Below are positions 29,208-39,725 of a stretch of 64,000 bases of DNA, in pieces. The DNA is from Scytonematopsis contorta HA4267-MV1 (GTDB taxonomy: Bacteria; Cyanobacteriota; Cyanobacteriia; Cyanobacteriales; Nostocaceae). The notes beneath the pieces are model-generated. The model was not told where the DNA came from, ran no database searches, and saw nothing but the letters and a program-made list of their open reading frames with translations. Position 1 is the stretch's first letter; every line of letters begins with the position of its first letter. The stretch spans positions 1 to 64,000 of the forward strand of contig JAHHIC010000066.1 of the NCBI GenBank assembly GCA_019359035.1, written 5' to 3'. A program made the position numbers and the translations under genes.

Positions 29208-30278
29208 TTACTTCCTCTCAGGATGTGCAGTATCTTCTTCGGAAGGATTCCCCATTTGGTTAATAGCGGCAATCATTTGATATAACCGTCCCAAATCCCG
29301 TTGATTAAAATACAAAAGCAAACGCGGTAATTCAGAAGTATCATCCTGGCTTTCTTGGGGTAAAGCCTGACTTTTTTGTATTTTTCCTTTGACTAAAATA
29401 TCGCTAAATTCAATATTTAACCGTTCAACAATATTATCGGACAAATCACTTTTAAGACGAATAACCAATTGGTTAGCTACATAACGACTAGAGTGATATA
29501 CCTGATAAAAATTAGTAATTGCATTACAAGCCACATCCAGGTCATCTGTAATTGTGTAAAGACTGGGGTCTTCAGGACTGACTAGACCTGTTTCCACCAA
29601 CTGTTTATTAACGTACTCACTCCAGGAACGCCAATAATCTCCACCAGGAGAGTCAATCAAAACCAATGGAACAGGGCCAAACTTTCCTGTTTGACTGAGA
29701 GTCATACACTCAAAAGCTTCGTCTTGTGTACCAAAACCACCAGCGAACAAAGCCACAGCATCGCTTTCTTTGAGTAGAAACAGCTTGCGGGTAAAGAAAT
29801 ATTTGAAGTGAATTAGTTTAGAGTCTCCTTGAATAACAGGATTAGCTTCCTGTTCAAAAGGTAACTGAATATTTAAACCAAAAGAGTTTTCTCGTCCTGC
29901 ACCTTCATGTCCTGCTTGCATAATACCGCCCCCACCACCTGTCATCACCATGAATCCTAGGTCTGCAACACGACGACCAAAATCAGATGCCATACGGTAT
30001 TCTGGAGTTTGTGGAGAAAGACGAGCAGAACCAAAAATAGTAACTTTACGAACATGGCGATAATTATAAAACAGCTGGAAACCCTTTTCCATATCTGCTA
30101 AAGACGCCGACAATATTTTCCAATCAAGACGGTCAATTTCGCTGCCAGCTAGACGCACTATAGCGGCTAGTGTTTGGGCAATAAACTGCTGATTTTTGTG
30201 ATTCGGTAAGCGTTCTATTAATTCCGCAATATCCGCTTGGAGAGACTCTAATGTATCAAAGGAAGCTGATGAGGTCAT
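29208..30278 (-). CDS. LOG family (TIGR00730-like) protein
   Basis: TIFGSARLSPQ, VMTGGGGGIMQAGHEGAG, FAGGFGTQDEAFE; start MTSSASFD at 30278 preferred. Confidence 0.85.
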   Translation of the reverse strand: MTSSASFDTLESLQADIAELIERLPNHKNQQFIAQTLAAIVRLAGSEIDRLDWKILSASLADMEKGFQLFYNYRHVRKVTIFGSARLSPQTPEYRMASDFGRRVADLGFMVMTGGGGGIMQAGHEGAGRENSFGLNIQLPFEQEANPVIQGDSKLIHFKYFFTRKLFLLKESDAVALFAGGFGTQDEAFECMTLSQTGKFGPVPLVLIDSPGGDYWRSWSEYVNKQLVETGLVSPEDPSLYTITDDLDVACNAITNFYQVYHSSRYVANQLVIRLKSDLSDNIVERLNIEFSDILVKGKIQKSQALPQESQDDTSELPRLLLYFNQRDLGRLYQMIAAINQMGNPSEEDTAHPERK

Positions 30279-30795
30279 GAGAACTGCCGCCAAAATGGCA
30301 TAAAAATTTACATACTTTCGCGTGCAGTTTGTAATATACTGCACAACCTAATTTGAGAGTACCAAACTCTAGGTACAGTGTTTTTGCAATAAAAAGCACC
30401 TATGGTCAATTAACTACCAAGGTACTGTTGACGGGTTTACGTCGCCAACTTACCCTTCAGGGAGTGAAGTTTATGACGTGGATTTTTGTTTTACGTAGAC
30501 GCAATCTCCTGCGTCCCTTATATAACGTCATGCAACTTAAGCAACAAACACCTTAAAGCCCCAAAAGTAACATAACAAACTTAACCCACTTTGTATCACT
30601 ACGGCAATATTTTTAGGAAGTTGGAAAGTTTAGGTTTATAAGCAGGTTTTGAGGCAGTTATTAAGATGAGTGAAAAACCGCAGGAACTTAAACGCTTATT
30701 TAGCAATCTACTAAGCAATCAGATTTCAATTTATTGTTGAAGATTATCCAAGGGAGCGTCAATAACAATACTTACCCAACCAATAAATCAAATAA

Positions 30796-30860
30796 GGGCT
30801 GTACGTTTAACCTAAAAACTCTCAGGAAAAAGCAGAGTTCTTTAGGGAAAAGCACAGCCC
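30796..30860. other. Two-tier hairpin downstream of trxA (candidate structured RNA or terminator)
   Basis: GGGCTGT/ACAGCCC outer stem and CCTAAA-AACTCT/AGAGTT-C-TTTAGG inner stem. Confidence 0.5.
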
Positions 30861-30974
30861 GAAGCAAGTCTAATTTTCACTCTTCTTAAGAACATATCTT
30901 GGATTTTTGACAAATACTCAAGAAAAATCCTTACTCGGAGAATACTCCAAAAGATTTTTGAGTCAAGTCAGTAT

Positions 30975-31295
30975 CTAAAGATACTTTTCCAAAGTATTAG
31001 CTAATGTAGTTTTGGGTACGGCTCCGACGACCATATCAACCTTTTGCCCACCTTTAAAAATCATTAATGTGGGGATGCTGCGGATGCCATATTGACTTGC
31101 AACATTCGGATTTTCATCTGTATTAACCTTAACTACTTTAAGTTGGCCTTCATACTGAGCAGAGATTTCTTCGACTACTGGGGCCACCATCCGGCAGGGG
31201 CCGCACCAAGGCGCCCAAAAGTCTACTAGAACTGGAACAACGCTTTCCAGAACTTCTTGCTGAAAGCTTGAATCGGTAACTGCGGCTGCTGACAT
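30975..31295 (-). CDS. trxA: Thioredoxin
   Basis: [13 protein letters not shown] active site. Confidence 0.97.
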   Translation of the reverse strand: MSAAAVTDSSFQQEVLESVVPVLVDFWAPWCGPCRMVAPVVEEISAQYEGQLKVVKVNTDENPNVASQYGIRSIPTLMIFKGGQKVDMVVGAVPKTTLANTLEKYL

Positions 31296-31420
31296 GCCTA
31301 CAAACCTTTGTTTTTATGATGTTTCTGAGCTTGGTGAAAATTCTACCATAGCAAAAACCATCCATTATTCGAGAAGATTCTACATTTCTTTTCAAGACTA
31401 CAATTTATTTTTATACATAA

Positions 31421-31490
31421 GGAACCGCCCGAACATATAGTCCGGGCGGAGTGTGGTGTGAGGAGTGAACGGAAACATGCGTCTCCGCTA
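31421..31490 (-). ncRNA. yfr1: Yfr1 small RNA
   Basis: Minus strand: hairpin GCGGAGACGCATGTTTCCGT, single-stranded ACTCCTCACAC (31456-31466), terminator hairpin CCGCCCGGACTATATGTTCGGGCGG; -10-like TACAAT at 31496-31501; guaB-yfr1-trxA context. Confidence 0.9.
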
Positions 31491-31560
31491 CTCTCATTGT
31501 AGGCGAAAGAAAAGATTTTTCCACTTATTGTTTAAGCAATAGGAAAAATTTCTTTAAGGA

Positions 31561-31603
31561 GTCCCCACTCCCCACTCCCAACTCCCCACTCCCCACTCCC
31601 TAT
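31561..31603. repeat. STRR (CCCCACT)n
   Basis: Direct reading. Confidence 0.9.
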
Positions 31604-32763
31604 TTGCCCATACCCAACTGTTGAGCTTTTTGATACACTTTTCCTTCTGTTAACAGCGAAGGAGCTATTATGACCTCGACTTGTTGCATTTGGCGAATGT
31701 CTTTGGCTCCCAAAGTGCCCATGCTTGTTTTTAAGGCTCCCAGGAGGTTGTGAGTGCCGTCATCTAACCCTGCTGGACCCGTTAGTATCTGTTGCAGGCT
31801 ACCAGTGGTTCCAACGCGAATGCGCGTGCCACGAGGTAAAACGGGACTGGGTGTAGCCATCCCCCAATGATAGCCTCTTCCAGGAGCTTCAGATGCTCTG
31901 GCAAAGGGTGAACCTATCATAACGCCATCTGCTCCACAAGCTATACACTTACATATATCCCCACCAGTGATTAATCCACCATCGGCGATAATGGGAACAT
32001 ATTTGCCTGTTTCTTGATAAAAATCTTCTCTTGCTGCTGCACAGTCCGATATTGCTGTTGCTTGAGGAATTCCGACACCTAGCACACCACGGGAAGTACA
32101 GGCTGCTCCTGGTCCAATCCCCACTAATACAGCAGATGCTCCTGCTCTCATTAGATTTAGGGTGACTTCGTAGGTTACGCAGTTCCCTAATGCCACTGGC
32201 ATTGGCATTTCTTGGCAAAATTTCGCCAAATCTAGTGGTACTATCGAATCTGGTGATACGTGGTCTGTAGATACCACTGTTGCTTGTACAAAAAATAATT
32301 CTGCTCCAGCATTTGCTACCACCGAACCATATTTACTAGCTGCTGCGGGGGTGGCACTTACTGCCGCAATACCACCCTGCTGTTTAATCTCCTTAATTCG
32401 TTGTTCGATTAATTCTGGTTTAATCGGTTCCGCATACAGTTCTTGCATTAAGGAAACAAATTCCTCTTTACCAACTGCTGCGATTTTGTCTAGAATTGGC
32501 TCTGGGTTCGTATAACGAGTCTGTATACCCTCTAGGTTCAGAACTCCTAATGCCCCTAACTGCGATAGACGTACTGCCATACGGACATCAACTACGCCAT
32601 CCATCGCACTAGCAATTATCGGGATTTCCCGCTCTATATTGCCAATACGCCACCTGGTATCAGCTAAACTGGGGTCTAGTGTCCTATTACCGGGGACGAG
32701 AGCAATTTCATCGATACCGTATGCCCTGCGTGCTGTTTTTCCACGCCCAAGTTGAATGTCCAC
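31600..32763 (-). CDS. guaB3: GuaB3-family IMP dehydrogenase-related protein
   Basis: IASAMDGVVDVRMA, GVGIPQATAISDCAAAR, IADGGLITGGDICK. Confidence 0.9.
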   Translation of the reverse strand: MDIQLGRGKTARRAYGIDEIALVPGNRTLDPSLADTRWRIGNIEREIPIIASAMDGVVDVRMAVRLSQLGALGVLNLEGIQTRYTNPEPILDKIAAVGKEEFVSLMQELYAEPIKPELIEQRIKEIKQQGGIAAVSATPAAASKYGSVVANAGAELFFVQATVVSTDHVSPDSIVPLDLAKFCQEMPMPVALGNCVTYEVTLNLMRAGASAVLVGIGPGAACTSRGVLGVGIPQATAISDCAAAREDFYQETGKYVPIIADGGLITGGDICKCIACGADGVMIGSPFARASEAPGRGYHWGMATPSPVLPRGTRIRVGTTGSLQQILTGPAGLDDGTHNLLGALKTSMGTLGAKDIRQMQQVEVIIAPSLLTEGKVYQKAQQLGMGK

Positions 32764-32924
32764 GCTCAGAAGTACCCAAAACTTATTTAAGTAAGGTTAT
32801 CAAATTGCGAGGCTACTTGGAACATTTTTTTCTAAGTTGCGAGTAAAGCAATAACTTTCTTCCTTCTTCCTTTGTTACCATTTATGTATTATTCCTATTC
32901 CGATTTTAGATATTATATAAAGCC

Positions 32925-35309
32925 TTGATAGAGTCAGAAACTTTAGAACTACTGGAATGGCATCGCCTCTGCCAGCACCTTTCAACCTTTGCTGCGACGA
33001 AGCTAGGGGCGCTATCTTGTCGCGATTTACAAATTCCCTTGTCCCAACGCGATAGTGAGGATTTACTGGCTCAAACCAAAGAAGTTTACGAACTTGAAAC
33101 CCGCTTAACCACTGGTCTTTCTTTTGAAGGGATTCAAGATATTGGGGATTCCCTTGAACGCGCTAAAATTCAATCTATTCTCGGAGGAGATGAACTTTTA
33201 GCCATCGCTACAACCCTTGTCGGTGCGCGGAATTTACGACGTGTAATTGATGACCAACCTGATTTTCCTATTCTGATTCAGTTGGTTGCTGATTTACGGA
33301 CTTATCCAGAAATAGAACAGGAGATTCATCGTTGTATTGACGAGCGCGGCAAAGTGACTGACCGAGCTAGCCAAAAGCTTGATGAAATCCGTACGGAATT
33401 GCGGAAAATACGTAGTCAAATCAATCAAAAACTACATAATATTTTGCAGGCAAAATCTAGCGCGGTTCAGGAACAAATAATTACCCAACGGGGTGAGCGC
33501 TATGTGATTCCGGTAAAGGTAACTCACAAAGAGGCTATTTTAGGAATTGTTCACGACACTTCAACTAGTGGTTCAACTTTATATGTAGAGCCAAATTCTG
33601 TTGTGCCTTTAGGCAACCAATTGCGGCAATTACTGCGACGCGAGCAAGCAGAAGAAGAAAGAATTCGTCGGGTTTTGACTGAACAAGTCGCAGCAGTAGA
33701 ATCCGATTTAGAAAATTTGTTAGCAATTGTCACAACTTTAGATATTGCCACAGCCAAAGCTCGTTATGGTTATTGGCTAAAAGCAAATCCTCCTCGTTTT
33801 ATTAACCGTCAAGAAAACGAATTTATTACCTTAAGGCAATTACGCCATCCCTTACTAGAGTGGCAATTTAACCATGAGCAAGGGCATCCTGTAATACCTG
33901 TTAATTTACTGGTAGACCCAGCAATAAAGGTTGTAACAATTACTGGACCCAACACAGGGGGGAAAACAGTCAGTTTAAAAACGCTGGGCTTAGCGGTATT
34001 AATGGCTAAGGTCGGTTTATTTGTTCCAGCTCGCGAACCAGTAGAATTACCTTGGTTTGACAAGGTATTAGCCGATATTGGAGACGAACAATCATTACAG
34101 CAAAGCTTATCCACCTTCTCCGGACATATTCGCCGCATTAGTCGTATTTTGAATGCTTTAGAGGGGAGTGCGGAATTAGGTAAGTCCCTAGTTTTACTAG
34201 ATGAAGTCGGTGCAGGTACTGACCCTGCGGAAGGTAGTGCATTAGCTATAGCTTTGTTGGAATTTTTGGCAGACCATAGTCAACTGACGATGGCAACAAC
34301 ACACTTTGGTGAGTTAAAGGCGTTAAAGTACCAAGATGATAGGTTTGAAAATGCGTCTGTAGAATTTGATGAAACTACACTGTCACCAACCTATCGTTTA
34401 CTGTGGGGAATTCCCGGACGTTCCAATGCGTTAACTATTGCGCGACGTTTAGGGTTAAAAGCTGAAGTGGTGGAACAAGCAAAAGCCAAAGTAGGGGGTG
34501 CTTCGGATGATGTTAACCAGGTAATTGCTGGGTTAGAAGCACAACGTCGTCGTCAGGAAACAAAAGCAACAGAAGCACAGGGATTATTACAAGAAGCTGA
34601 GCGCTTATATAAAGAAGTTTCCGACAAAGCCACAGCGCTCCAAGAAAGGGAAAAAGCCTTGAAAGCCTCTCAGGAAATTGCTGTACAGCAAGCAGTCGCT
34701 CAAGCAAAGAGTGAAATTGCCAGAGTAATTAAAAGTTTGCAACAAGGAACTTCAACAGCTCAAGAAGCCCAACAAGCGACAGAGAAAATTAACCAAATCG
34801 CTGATAAATACGCACCACCACCACCACCAAAAGAAAAGAAAGGATTTGTTCCCAAAGTTGGAGAGCGCATTCGTATTTTCAAATTGGGGCAAACAGCAGA
34901 AGTATTAACCGCACCCGATAGTGACGGAGAATTAACTGTCCGCTTCGGAATCATGAAAATGACGGTGAAACTGGAAGATATCGAATCTCTGGACGGCAAA
35001 AAACCGGAACCAACGGCAAAAACCAAACCAGCACCAGCACCAGTAGCACCCCCACAGCCAGCATTATTGATTCGTACCTCCAAAAACACAATTGACTTAC
35101 GCGGAAAGCGGGTAGCAGACGCGGAAATCATTTTAGACAAAGCAATTTCGGAGGCAAATGGTCCACTATGGGTTATTCACGGACATGGAACAGGTAAGTT
35201 ACGTCAGGGAGTTCACAACTATTTGAAGCAGCATCCAAGAGTTAGTCGCACAGAGGTAGCAGAACAAGCAGACGGTGGTAGCGGTGTAACAGTAGCCCAC
35301 GTTGAATGA
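32925..35309 (+). CDS. mutS2: Endonuclease MutS2
   Basis: TGPNTGGKTVSLKTLGL Walker A, DEVGAGTDPAEG, C-terminal Smr domain (WVIHGHGTGKL). Confidence 0.96.
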   Translation: MIESETLELLEWHRLCQHLSTFAATKLGALSCRDLQIPLSQRDSEDLLAQTKEVYELETRLTTGLSFEGIQDIGDSLERAKIQSILGGDELLAIATTLVGARNLRRVIDDQPDFPILIQLVADLRTYPEIEQEIHRCIDERGKVTDRASQKLDEIRTELRKIRSQINQKLHNILQAKSSAVQEQIITQRGERYVIPVKVTHKEAILGIVHDTSTSGSTLYVEPNSVVPLGNQLRQLLRREQAEEERIRRVLTEQVAAVESDLENLLAIVTTLDIATAKARYGYWLKANPPRFINRQENEFITLRQLRHPLLEWQFNHEQGHPVIPVNLLVDPAIKVVTITGPNTGGKTVSLKTLGLAVLMAKVGLFVPAREPVELPWFDKVLADIGDEQSLQQSLSTFSGHIRRISRILNALEGSAELGKSLVLLDEVGAGTDPAEGSALAIALLEFLADHSQLTMATTHFGELKALKYQDDRFENASVEFDETTLSPTYRLLWGIPGRSNALTIARRLGLKAEVVEQAKAKVGGASDDVNQVIAGLEAQRRRQETKATEAQGLLQEAERLYKEVSDKATALQEREKALKASQEIAVQQAVAQAKSEIARVIKSLQQGTSTAQEAQQATEKINQIADKYAPPPPPKEKKGFVPKVGERIRIFKLGQTAEVLTAPDSDGELTVRFGIMKMTVKLEDIESLDGKKPEPTAKTKPAPAPVAPPQPALLIRTSKNTIDLRGKRVADAEIILDKAISEANGPLWVIHGHGTGKLRQGVHNYLKQHPRVSRTEVAEQADGGSGVTVAHVE

Positions 35310-35310
35310 G

Positions 35311-35566
35311 GTAATTGGTAATAGGTAATTGGTAATGGGTAATTGGTAATGGGTAATGGGTAATGGGTAATGGGTAATGGGTAATGGGTGATGGTTGATT
35401 AGTGTAAAATATTTTACTTGTTAATCTTGCGTACATATACCTGTAGAGACGTTACATGTAACGTGTTTGCATTTTTGTCCATGTACCCAATTACCAATTC
35501 CCAATTCCCAATTACCAATTACCCATTACCCATTACCCATTACCCATTACCAATTACCAATTCCCG
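35311..35566. repeat. STRRs (GGTAATT/GGGTAAT)n and inverse, flanking a partial 30-bp palindrome
   Basis: Arrays 35311-35395 and 35488-35566 in opposite orientation; palindrome fragment 35442-35464. Confidence 0.92.
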
Positions 35567-35848
35567 ATATTTAATGATACTTAAATGTCAGTTAAATCGC
35601 GGGGAAAAATAAAAAGAATGGTCAAATGTAGCTAAAATAGCAGACAATAAATATTAAAATGATTGCTTTGTACAAAATGGGATTTAGTCTTAGAGTAGGA
35701 CAATACCCTTGCTGTTGACCAAATTGACAACTTGTTGTAGGTTCTTTGCTAGTCGTTCGGGGAAGCCAATCAGTGGAAACCAAACGCTAGCTTTAAGAGT
35801 CTGGTTTCAAAATGGGTAACAGCGACAGCCCCACCAGCCTGACCACCT

Positions 35849-36454
35849 ATGCTAAAAGTTATGCAATCTGCTGCCAATTCACCCACACCAAAAGCCCAGT
35901 GGGAGGATTTAATTAAGCTTCCAGACCCTAACACGGTTGCTTGGGATAATATAAAAACCCAAATAGACTTAGTGTTGCTAGCCCTAGAAGCTCTTACTGG
36001 CATTGGTTCTGAGGCAATGTTACAAGCGGCGACTGATTTGAATTTGGAGTCAAAAGTACCCGACCGTGTAGCTTTGTGGCGATTGCGTCAATCTAACCCA
36101 ATCCGCAAAGGTCAAGGAGGACGAAAAAAACTCGATGTCGAAGAAGCGCGTTCGCTAGTTCTAATTACCTGTCACCTAGCCAAGCAAAACCAGGAAATAA
36201 TTCGTCGTGGAGTTGACCTGTTGGAACAAGCAGCGGAAAATAACCGCGAGCCACATTCCTACGGATTACTGGGAGATTATATCGATGCCTTCTGTAACTT
36301 CTATGAAGAGCGGATGGAAGAAGACGAGAAAATCTCTACAGATGCACTCACTCGTTTGGCGCTTAAAGTACTAATTGATTTACTGTTTTACAGTAGTCCT
36401 GGTGGACATCGCCGTTTGTGGCTAGCACTTTTAGACCGTTCAACAAAATTTTAG
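35849..36454 (+). CDS. DUF3038-like protein
   Basis: Sequence type and adjacency to the DUF4335-like gene. Confidence 0.75.
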   Translation: MLKVMQSAANSPTPKAQWEDLIKLPDPNTVAWDNIKTQIDLVLLALEALTGIGSEAMLQAATDLNLESKVPDRVALWRLRQSNPIRKGQGGRKKLDVEEARSLVLITCHLAKQNQEIIRRGVDLLEQAAENNREPHSYGLLGDYIDAFCNFYEERMEEDEKISTDALTRLALKVLIDLLFYSSPGGHRRLWLALLDRSTKF

Positions 36455-36614
36455 ATTTGGGAAGAGCTGATAAAAATAGCTAATAGAAAAAGCTAATAAA
36501 TATTGGCTAATAGCTGATGGCTAAATACAATATCGAAATTGCCAATTAGCAATTTTCCAATCCAAAATCACACATTAAAAATGTCCCTACAAATGTCCCC
36601 TCGCACTTCCTGTC

Positions 36615-38366
36615 ATGCCTCTATCAAATTCTGATATTCGTCGGTATACACCACCTACTTGCACGCTAGAAGTCTTGGCGCAAAACTCTCCTTTATCCCG
36701 TTGGACGGGAAAATCAGTAGTGAAGCTACAGAATTTTCAGCTTCGCTTTGATGACCCGCGACTACCAGAAGATGACAGAATTGAAATTCGGGGTGACCGG
36801 GAGCAACTAGAAGCTTTGTGTGCGGTGGTGACAAACTACGTGCAAAATGTTCTTCAAGAACCACCTAATAGCTTTTGGGAAAATTTTTATACTCAAAAAG
36901 AGTCAAATAATATATCAGATACGCCCCATGAAGAAGAATCAGATAACTCTTCTCCATCAAAAACAAAACTTAATAACTCAGTTGTCCCATTCCCCGATAG
37001 GGAAATTCGTTTAGAACCTAACAACCATTTAACTCATAAACTTTTTCTTGGCTCTCTCGCAAGTCCAACATCTGGACCATTCGTAAAACTCAGCACGCTG
37101 CAATTGTTTGATTTGGCAACTGCTCTTGATGAATACTCCAGTGACGTTATGGCGTTACCTACACCTCAGCCAACCCGGAGAAGTGTTTCCACAATACCAC
37201 AATGGGCACCAGTAGCGGCAGTGTTGGTGTTAGCTGCGAGCATGACACCACTAACTTTGCAGTTTGCTGACCGTATGCGGCAACAAAGAACAACTCAAAC
37301 CGCTGCTGCTGAACAAGACCAAGTAGCCCTACAGCCAACACCAGGAGCTGGTCAGGGAATTCCTCAACCTTTATTAACCCCAGATACCCTACCTCCAATA
37401 CCAAATCTGGGAACACCTTTACCTCTCCCAAATTCCGCTCTACCACCAGGAGTACCTCAACAGGTTCCGGGTGCCGCAACATTACCAGGAACACCAGGAG
37501 TACCGGGAGCGAACCTCACACAACCAGGCGCGACAGCAACAAAACCTCAGTTACCTGGTGTTAATAGCACTTTAACCCCAGGCTCTCCACAATTTGGCGC
37601 TGGGGTAACTCCTGGAATCGGTACTATCAACATACCCGGAAGCAAACCAGGGGTAAATATTCCTTCAATTGCATCACCCGGAGCAGTTGCCTCAAACAGA
37701 GGTCTTAATAGCAAATTGCCCACAATTCCAGAACCTATCGTCATTCCACCACCACCGAATCCAAATATTGCTGCATCCACAGGTGGTAGACGAGGAAGTC
37801 AGGCTTCGTCAAATAAAGGCGTACCACCAGCAAGTACTATTCCTTCGCTAGAAAATATCCCTCCAGCTAGTACGGCTATTCCACCACTCACTGGGGCTAG
37901 CTCAACTTCTCCTGGAAATATTGCTACTCAGCCTTTATCTCCTGGTAAAACTCCACCGACGGCACGACGAGATGATTTAATATCCAAAATTAGAGAAGGG
38001 CGTAACCCAGGTTCATCTGCGGATTCTACAAATCGCTCTTCATCTAGTCGTACCTCAAATCGTAACCGCGTATCTGCTGCACCATCTGCTCCCCAAATCG
38101 CAGAAGCGGGGGAATTTTTAAGGAAAAAATGGCAACCGCCTTCTGGGTTAAAGGAAACCCTTGAGTACAGTATTTTAGTTGATGTGGACGGTAGTATTCA
38201 AAGGATTGAGCCTCTTAACCGTGCTGCACGAACTAATCTTGATAACACTGGTCTTCCTTTAATTGGTGAGTCTTTTATTTCTCCTAACCGCAACGGGCAA
38301 AGTGTGAGAATTCGTGCTGTTCTTAGACCTAATGGGAAGGTACAAACTTTTCCAGAGTCGGATTAG
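36615..38366 (+). CDS. DUF4335-like protein with Pro-rich middle region
   Basis: N-terminus SDIRRYTPPTCTLEVLAQNSPLSRWTG typical of the family; single TM then Pro/Gly-rich linker. Confidence 0.78.
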   Translation: MPLSNSDIRRYTPPTCTLEVLAQNSPLSRWTGKSVVKLQNFQLRFDDPRLPEDDRIEIRGDREQLEALCAVVTNYVQNVLQEPPNSFWENFYTQKESNNISDTPHEEESDNSSPSKTKLNNSVVPFPDREIRLEPNNHLTHKLFLGSLASPTSGPFVKLSTLQLFDLATALDEYSSDVMALPTPQPTRRSVSTIPQWAPVAAVLVLAASMTPLTLQFADRMRQQRTTQTAAAEQDQVALQPTPGAGQGIPQPLLTPDTLPPIPNLGTPLPLPNSALPPGVPQQVPGAATLPGTPGVPGANLTQPGATATKPQLPGVNSTLTPGSPQFGAGVTPGIGTINIPGSKPGVNIPSIASPGAVASNRGLNSKLPTIPEPIVIPPPPNPNIAASTGGRRGSQASSNKGVPPASTIPSLENIPPASTAIPPLTGASSTSPGNIATQPLSPGKTPPTARRDDLISKIREGRNPGSSADSTNRSSSSRTSNRNRVSAAPSAPQIAEAGEFLRKKWQPPSGLKETLEYSILVDVDGSIQRIEPLNRAARTNLDNTGLPLIGESFISPNRNGQSVRIRAVLRPNGKVQTFPESD

Positions 38367-38453
38367 TTGACTGACTTACGCACGAGAAAACCCCACCCCC
38401 AACCCCCTCCCCGCTTGCGGGGAGGGGGCTACGATTATTTATTCTTGTCATTG

Positions 38454-38512
38454 GACTTTAGTCACTGGCTGGCTTGGTAAGAACGTGCTTAATATTCTTT
38501 TCATAAACACCC
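38454..38512. mobile_element. Half copy of the family-B MITE
   Basis: TTTAGTCACTGGCTGGCTT...GCTTAATATTCTTTTCATAAACACCCT resembles the right end of 56151-56433. Confidence 0.6.
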
Positions 38513-38699
38513 TATAGCGGGAATGGAGGCACGACGAAGCAATCCCCTTCCTCATATTCACGACAAATAAATTTTATATAAATATTGCGTGTGCGGTTGC
38601 CAAAGTGGCAGCAGTATTAATTTGTTTCTGAATACCGAGCTATACAATAGGGAATAGCCAAATATCAAAATAATATAACTATCCCCAAGGTATAAAAAT

Positions 38700-38978
38700 A
38701 TGAATCAAGTTGGCCCGCAAAAGGACAGCGCTGCATGGATTTTTCAAACATGGGCTGCTTTTGCACTTTCTATTTCTATGACGACAATTGGAGTGGTTAA
38801 TTTACCTGTGGATAACTGGGTAAAAGGTTACATGGGTATGGGTTTGGGTTTTTCCATTGGTTCTAGTTTCACTTTGGCTAAAACTATGCGCGATATGCAT
38901 GAAAGCCGAAGAATGGTTGCCAGAATTGATGAGGCAAAAGTGGAAAAATTGCTTTCACAACATGATACTTTCAAATAA
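38700..38978 (+). CDS. YiaA/YiaB-like two-helix membrane protein
   Basis: 92 aa with two hydrophobic helices: SAAWIFQTWAAFALSIS...GYMGMGLGFSIGSSFTLAKTMRD. Confidence 0.7.
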   Translation: MNQVGPQKDSAAWIFQTWAAFALSISMTTIGVVNLPVDNWVKGYMGMGLGFSIGSSFTLAKTMRDMHESRRMVARIDEAKVEKLLSQHDTFK

Positions 38979-39039
38979 TTTATTTACTTGATTTATAAAA
39001 CCGTTACAACAATTTTCAAAGCTTTCTTAGTAAATAAAG

Positions 39040-39186
39040 TAGTGCGAGCTTCTAGCTCGCTCGCTGCAAGAAAAATAACGTAGTGCGAGCTTCTAGCTCG
39101 CTCGCTGCAAGAAAAATAATGTAGTGCGAGCTTCTAGCTCGCTCGCTGCAAGAAAAATAACGTAGTGCGAGCTTCTAGCTCGCTTG
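39040..39186. repeat. 41-bp tandem repeat, about 3.6 copies, each with the hairpin GCGAGCTTCTAGCTCGC
   Basis: Units begin at 39040, 39081, 39122 and 39163. Confidence 0.95.
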
Positions 39187-39263
39187 TTGTCTTTATTAGC
39201 TCAAACAAAAAGGCTAGTAGAATTGCTAGCCCTTTATTAATAAATAAGTAAAAAAATGATAAA

Positions 39264-39725
39264 TTAATAACTGGATTTTTTGCGGCTTCTTCTTCGTTTT
39301 TCACGACGCTGTTGACTAATAACAACAGCATGGTCAACCGGATACCCCACTACCGGAATAACCTGATATTTACGCTCCTCTTCTAACTTTCTGAGTTCGG
39401 TGTAATTTACCCAGTGAATACAATCAACTGGACAGGTGTCGATGGCTTCTTGAATAATTTCTTCTGAGTCACCATCTTGACGAATTACGCGAGAGCGCCC
39501 ATAATCATCTTCGATATAAAAAGTGTTACGGGCAACATGGGCACAGTGTTTACAACCAATACAAGTTATTTCGTCTACGTAGACGCCCTTTTGCCGCAGA
39601 ATACCCCCCAATTCTGGCTCTAAACCAGACCTTTCTGGGGCATCCCGTAAAAAGCCGCCTAGTTCTGGCTCTAAACCGGAGCGATTACTCTCTGTTTCTT
39701 CCGGTGACGGCAAAAAATCATGCAT
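39264..39725 (-). CDS. 4Fe-4S ferredoxin with duplicated N-terminal motif
   Basis: CIGCKHCAHVARNTF...CPVDCIHWV; N-terminal RSGLEPELGGFLR...RSGLEPELGGILR. Confidence 0.9.
   Translation of the reverse strand: MHDFLPSPEETESNRSGLEPELGGFLRDAPERSGLEPELGGILRQKGVYVDEITCIGCKHCAHVARNTFYIEDDYGRSRVIRQDGDSEEIIQEAIDTCPVDCIHWVNYTELRKLEEERKYQVIPVVGYPVDHAVVISQQRREKRRRSRKKSSY

Noticed and set aside
30353-30556. 67 aa plus-strand ORF upstream of the LOG gene
   Set aside because: Basic, short, no RBS or family resemblance; coding status not supportable by reading.
35242-35612. ORFs rich in PITHYPLPITHYPL / PITNYPLPITHYPL
   Set aside because: Direct translation of (GGTAATT/GGGTAAT)n repeats; no independent coding support.
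37159-37494. Minus-strand ORF within the DUF4335-like gene
   Set aside because: Reverse translation of a Pro-rich region; antisense artefact.
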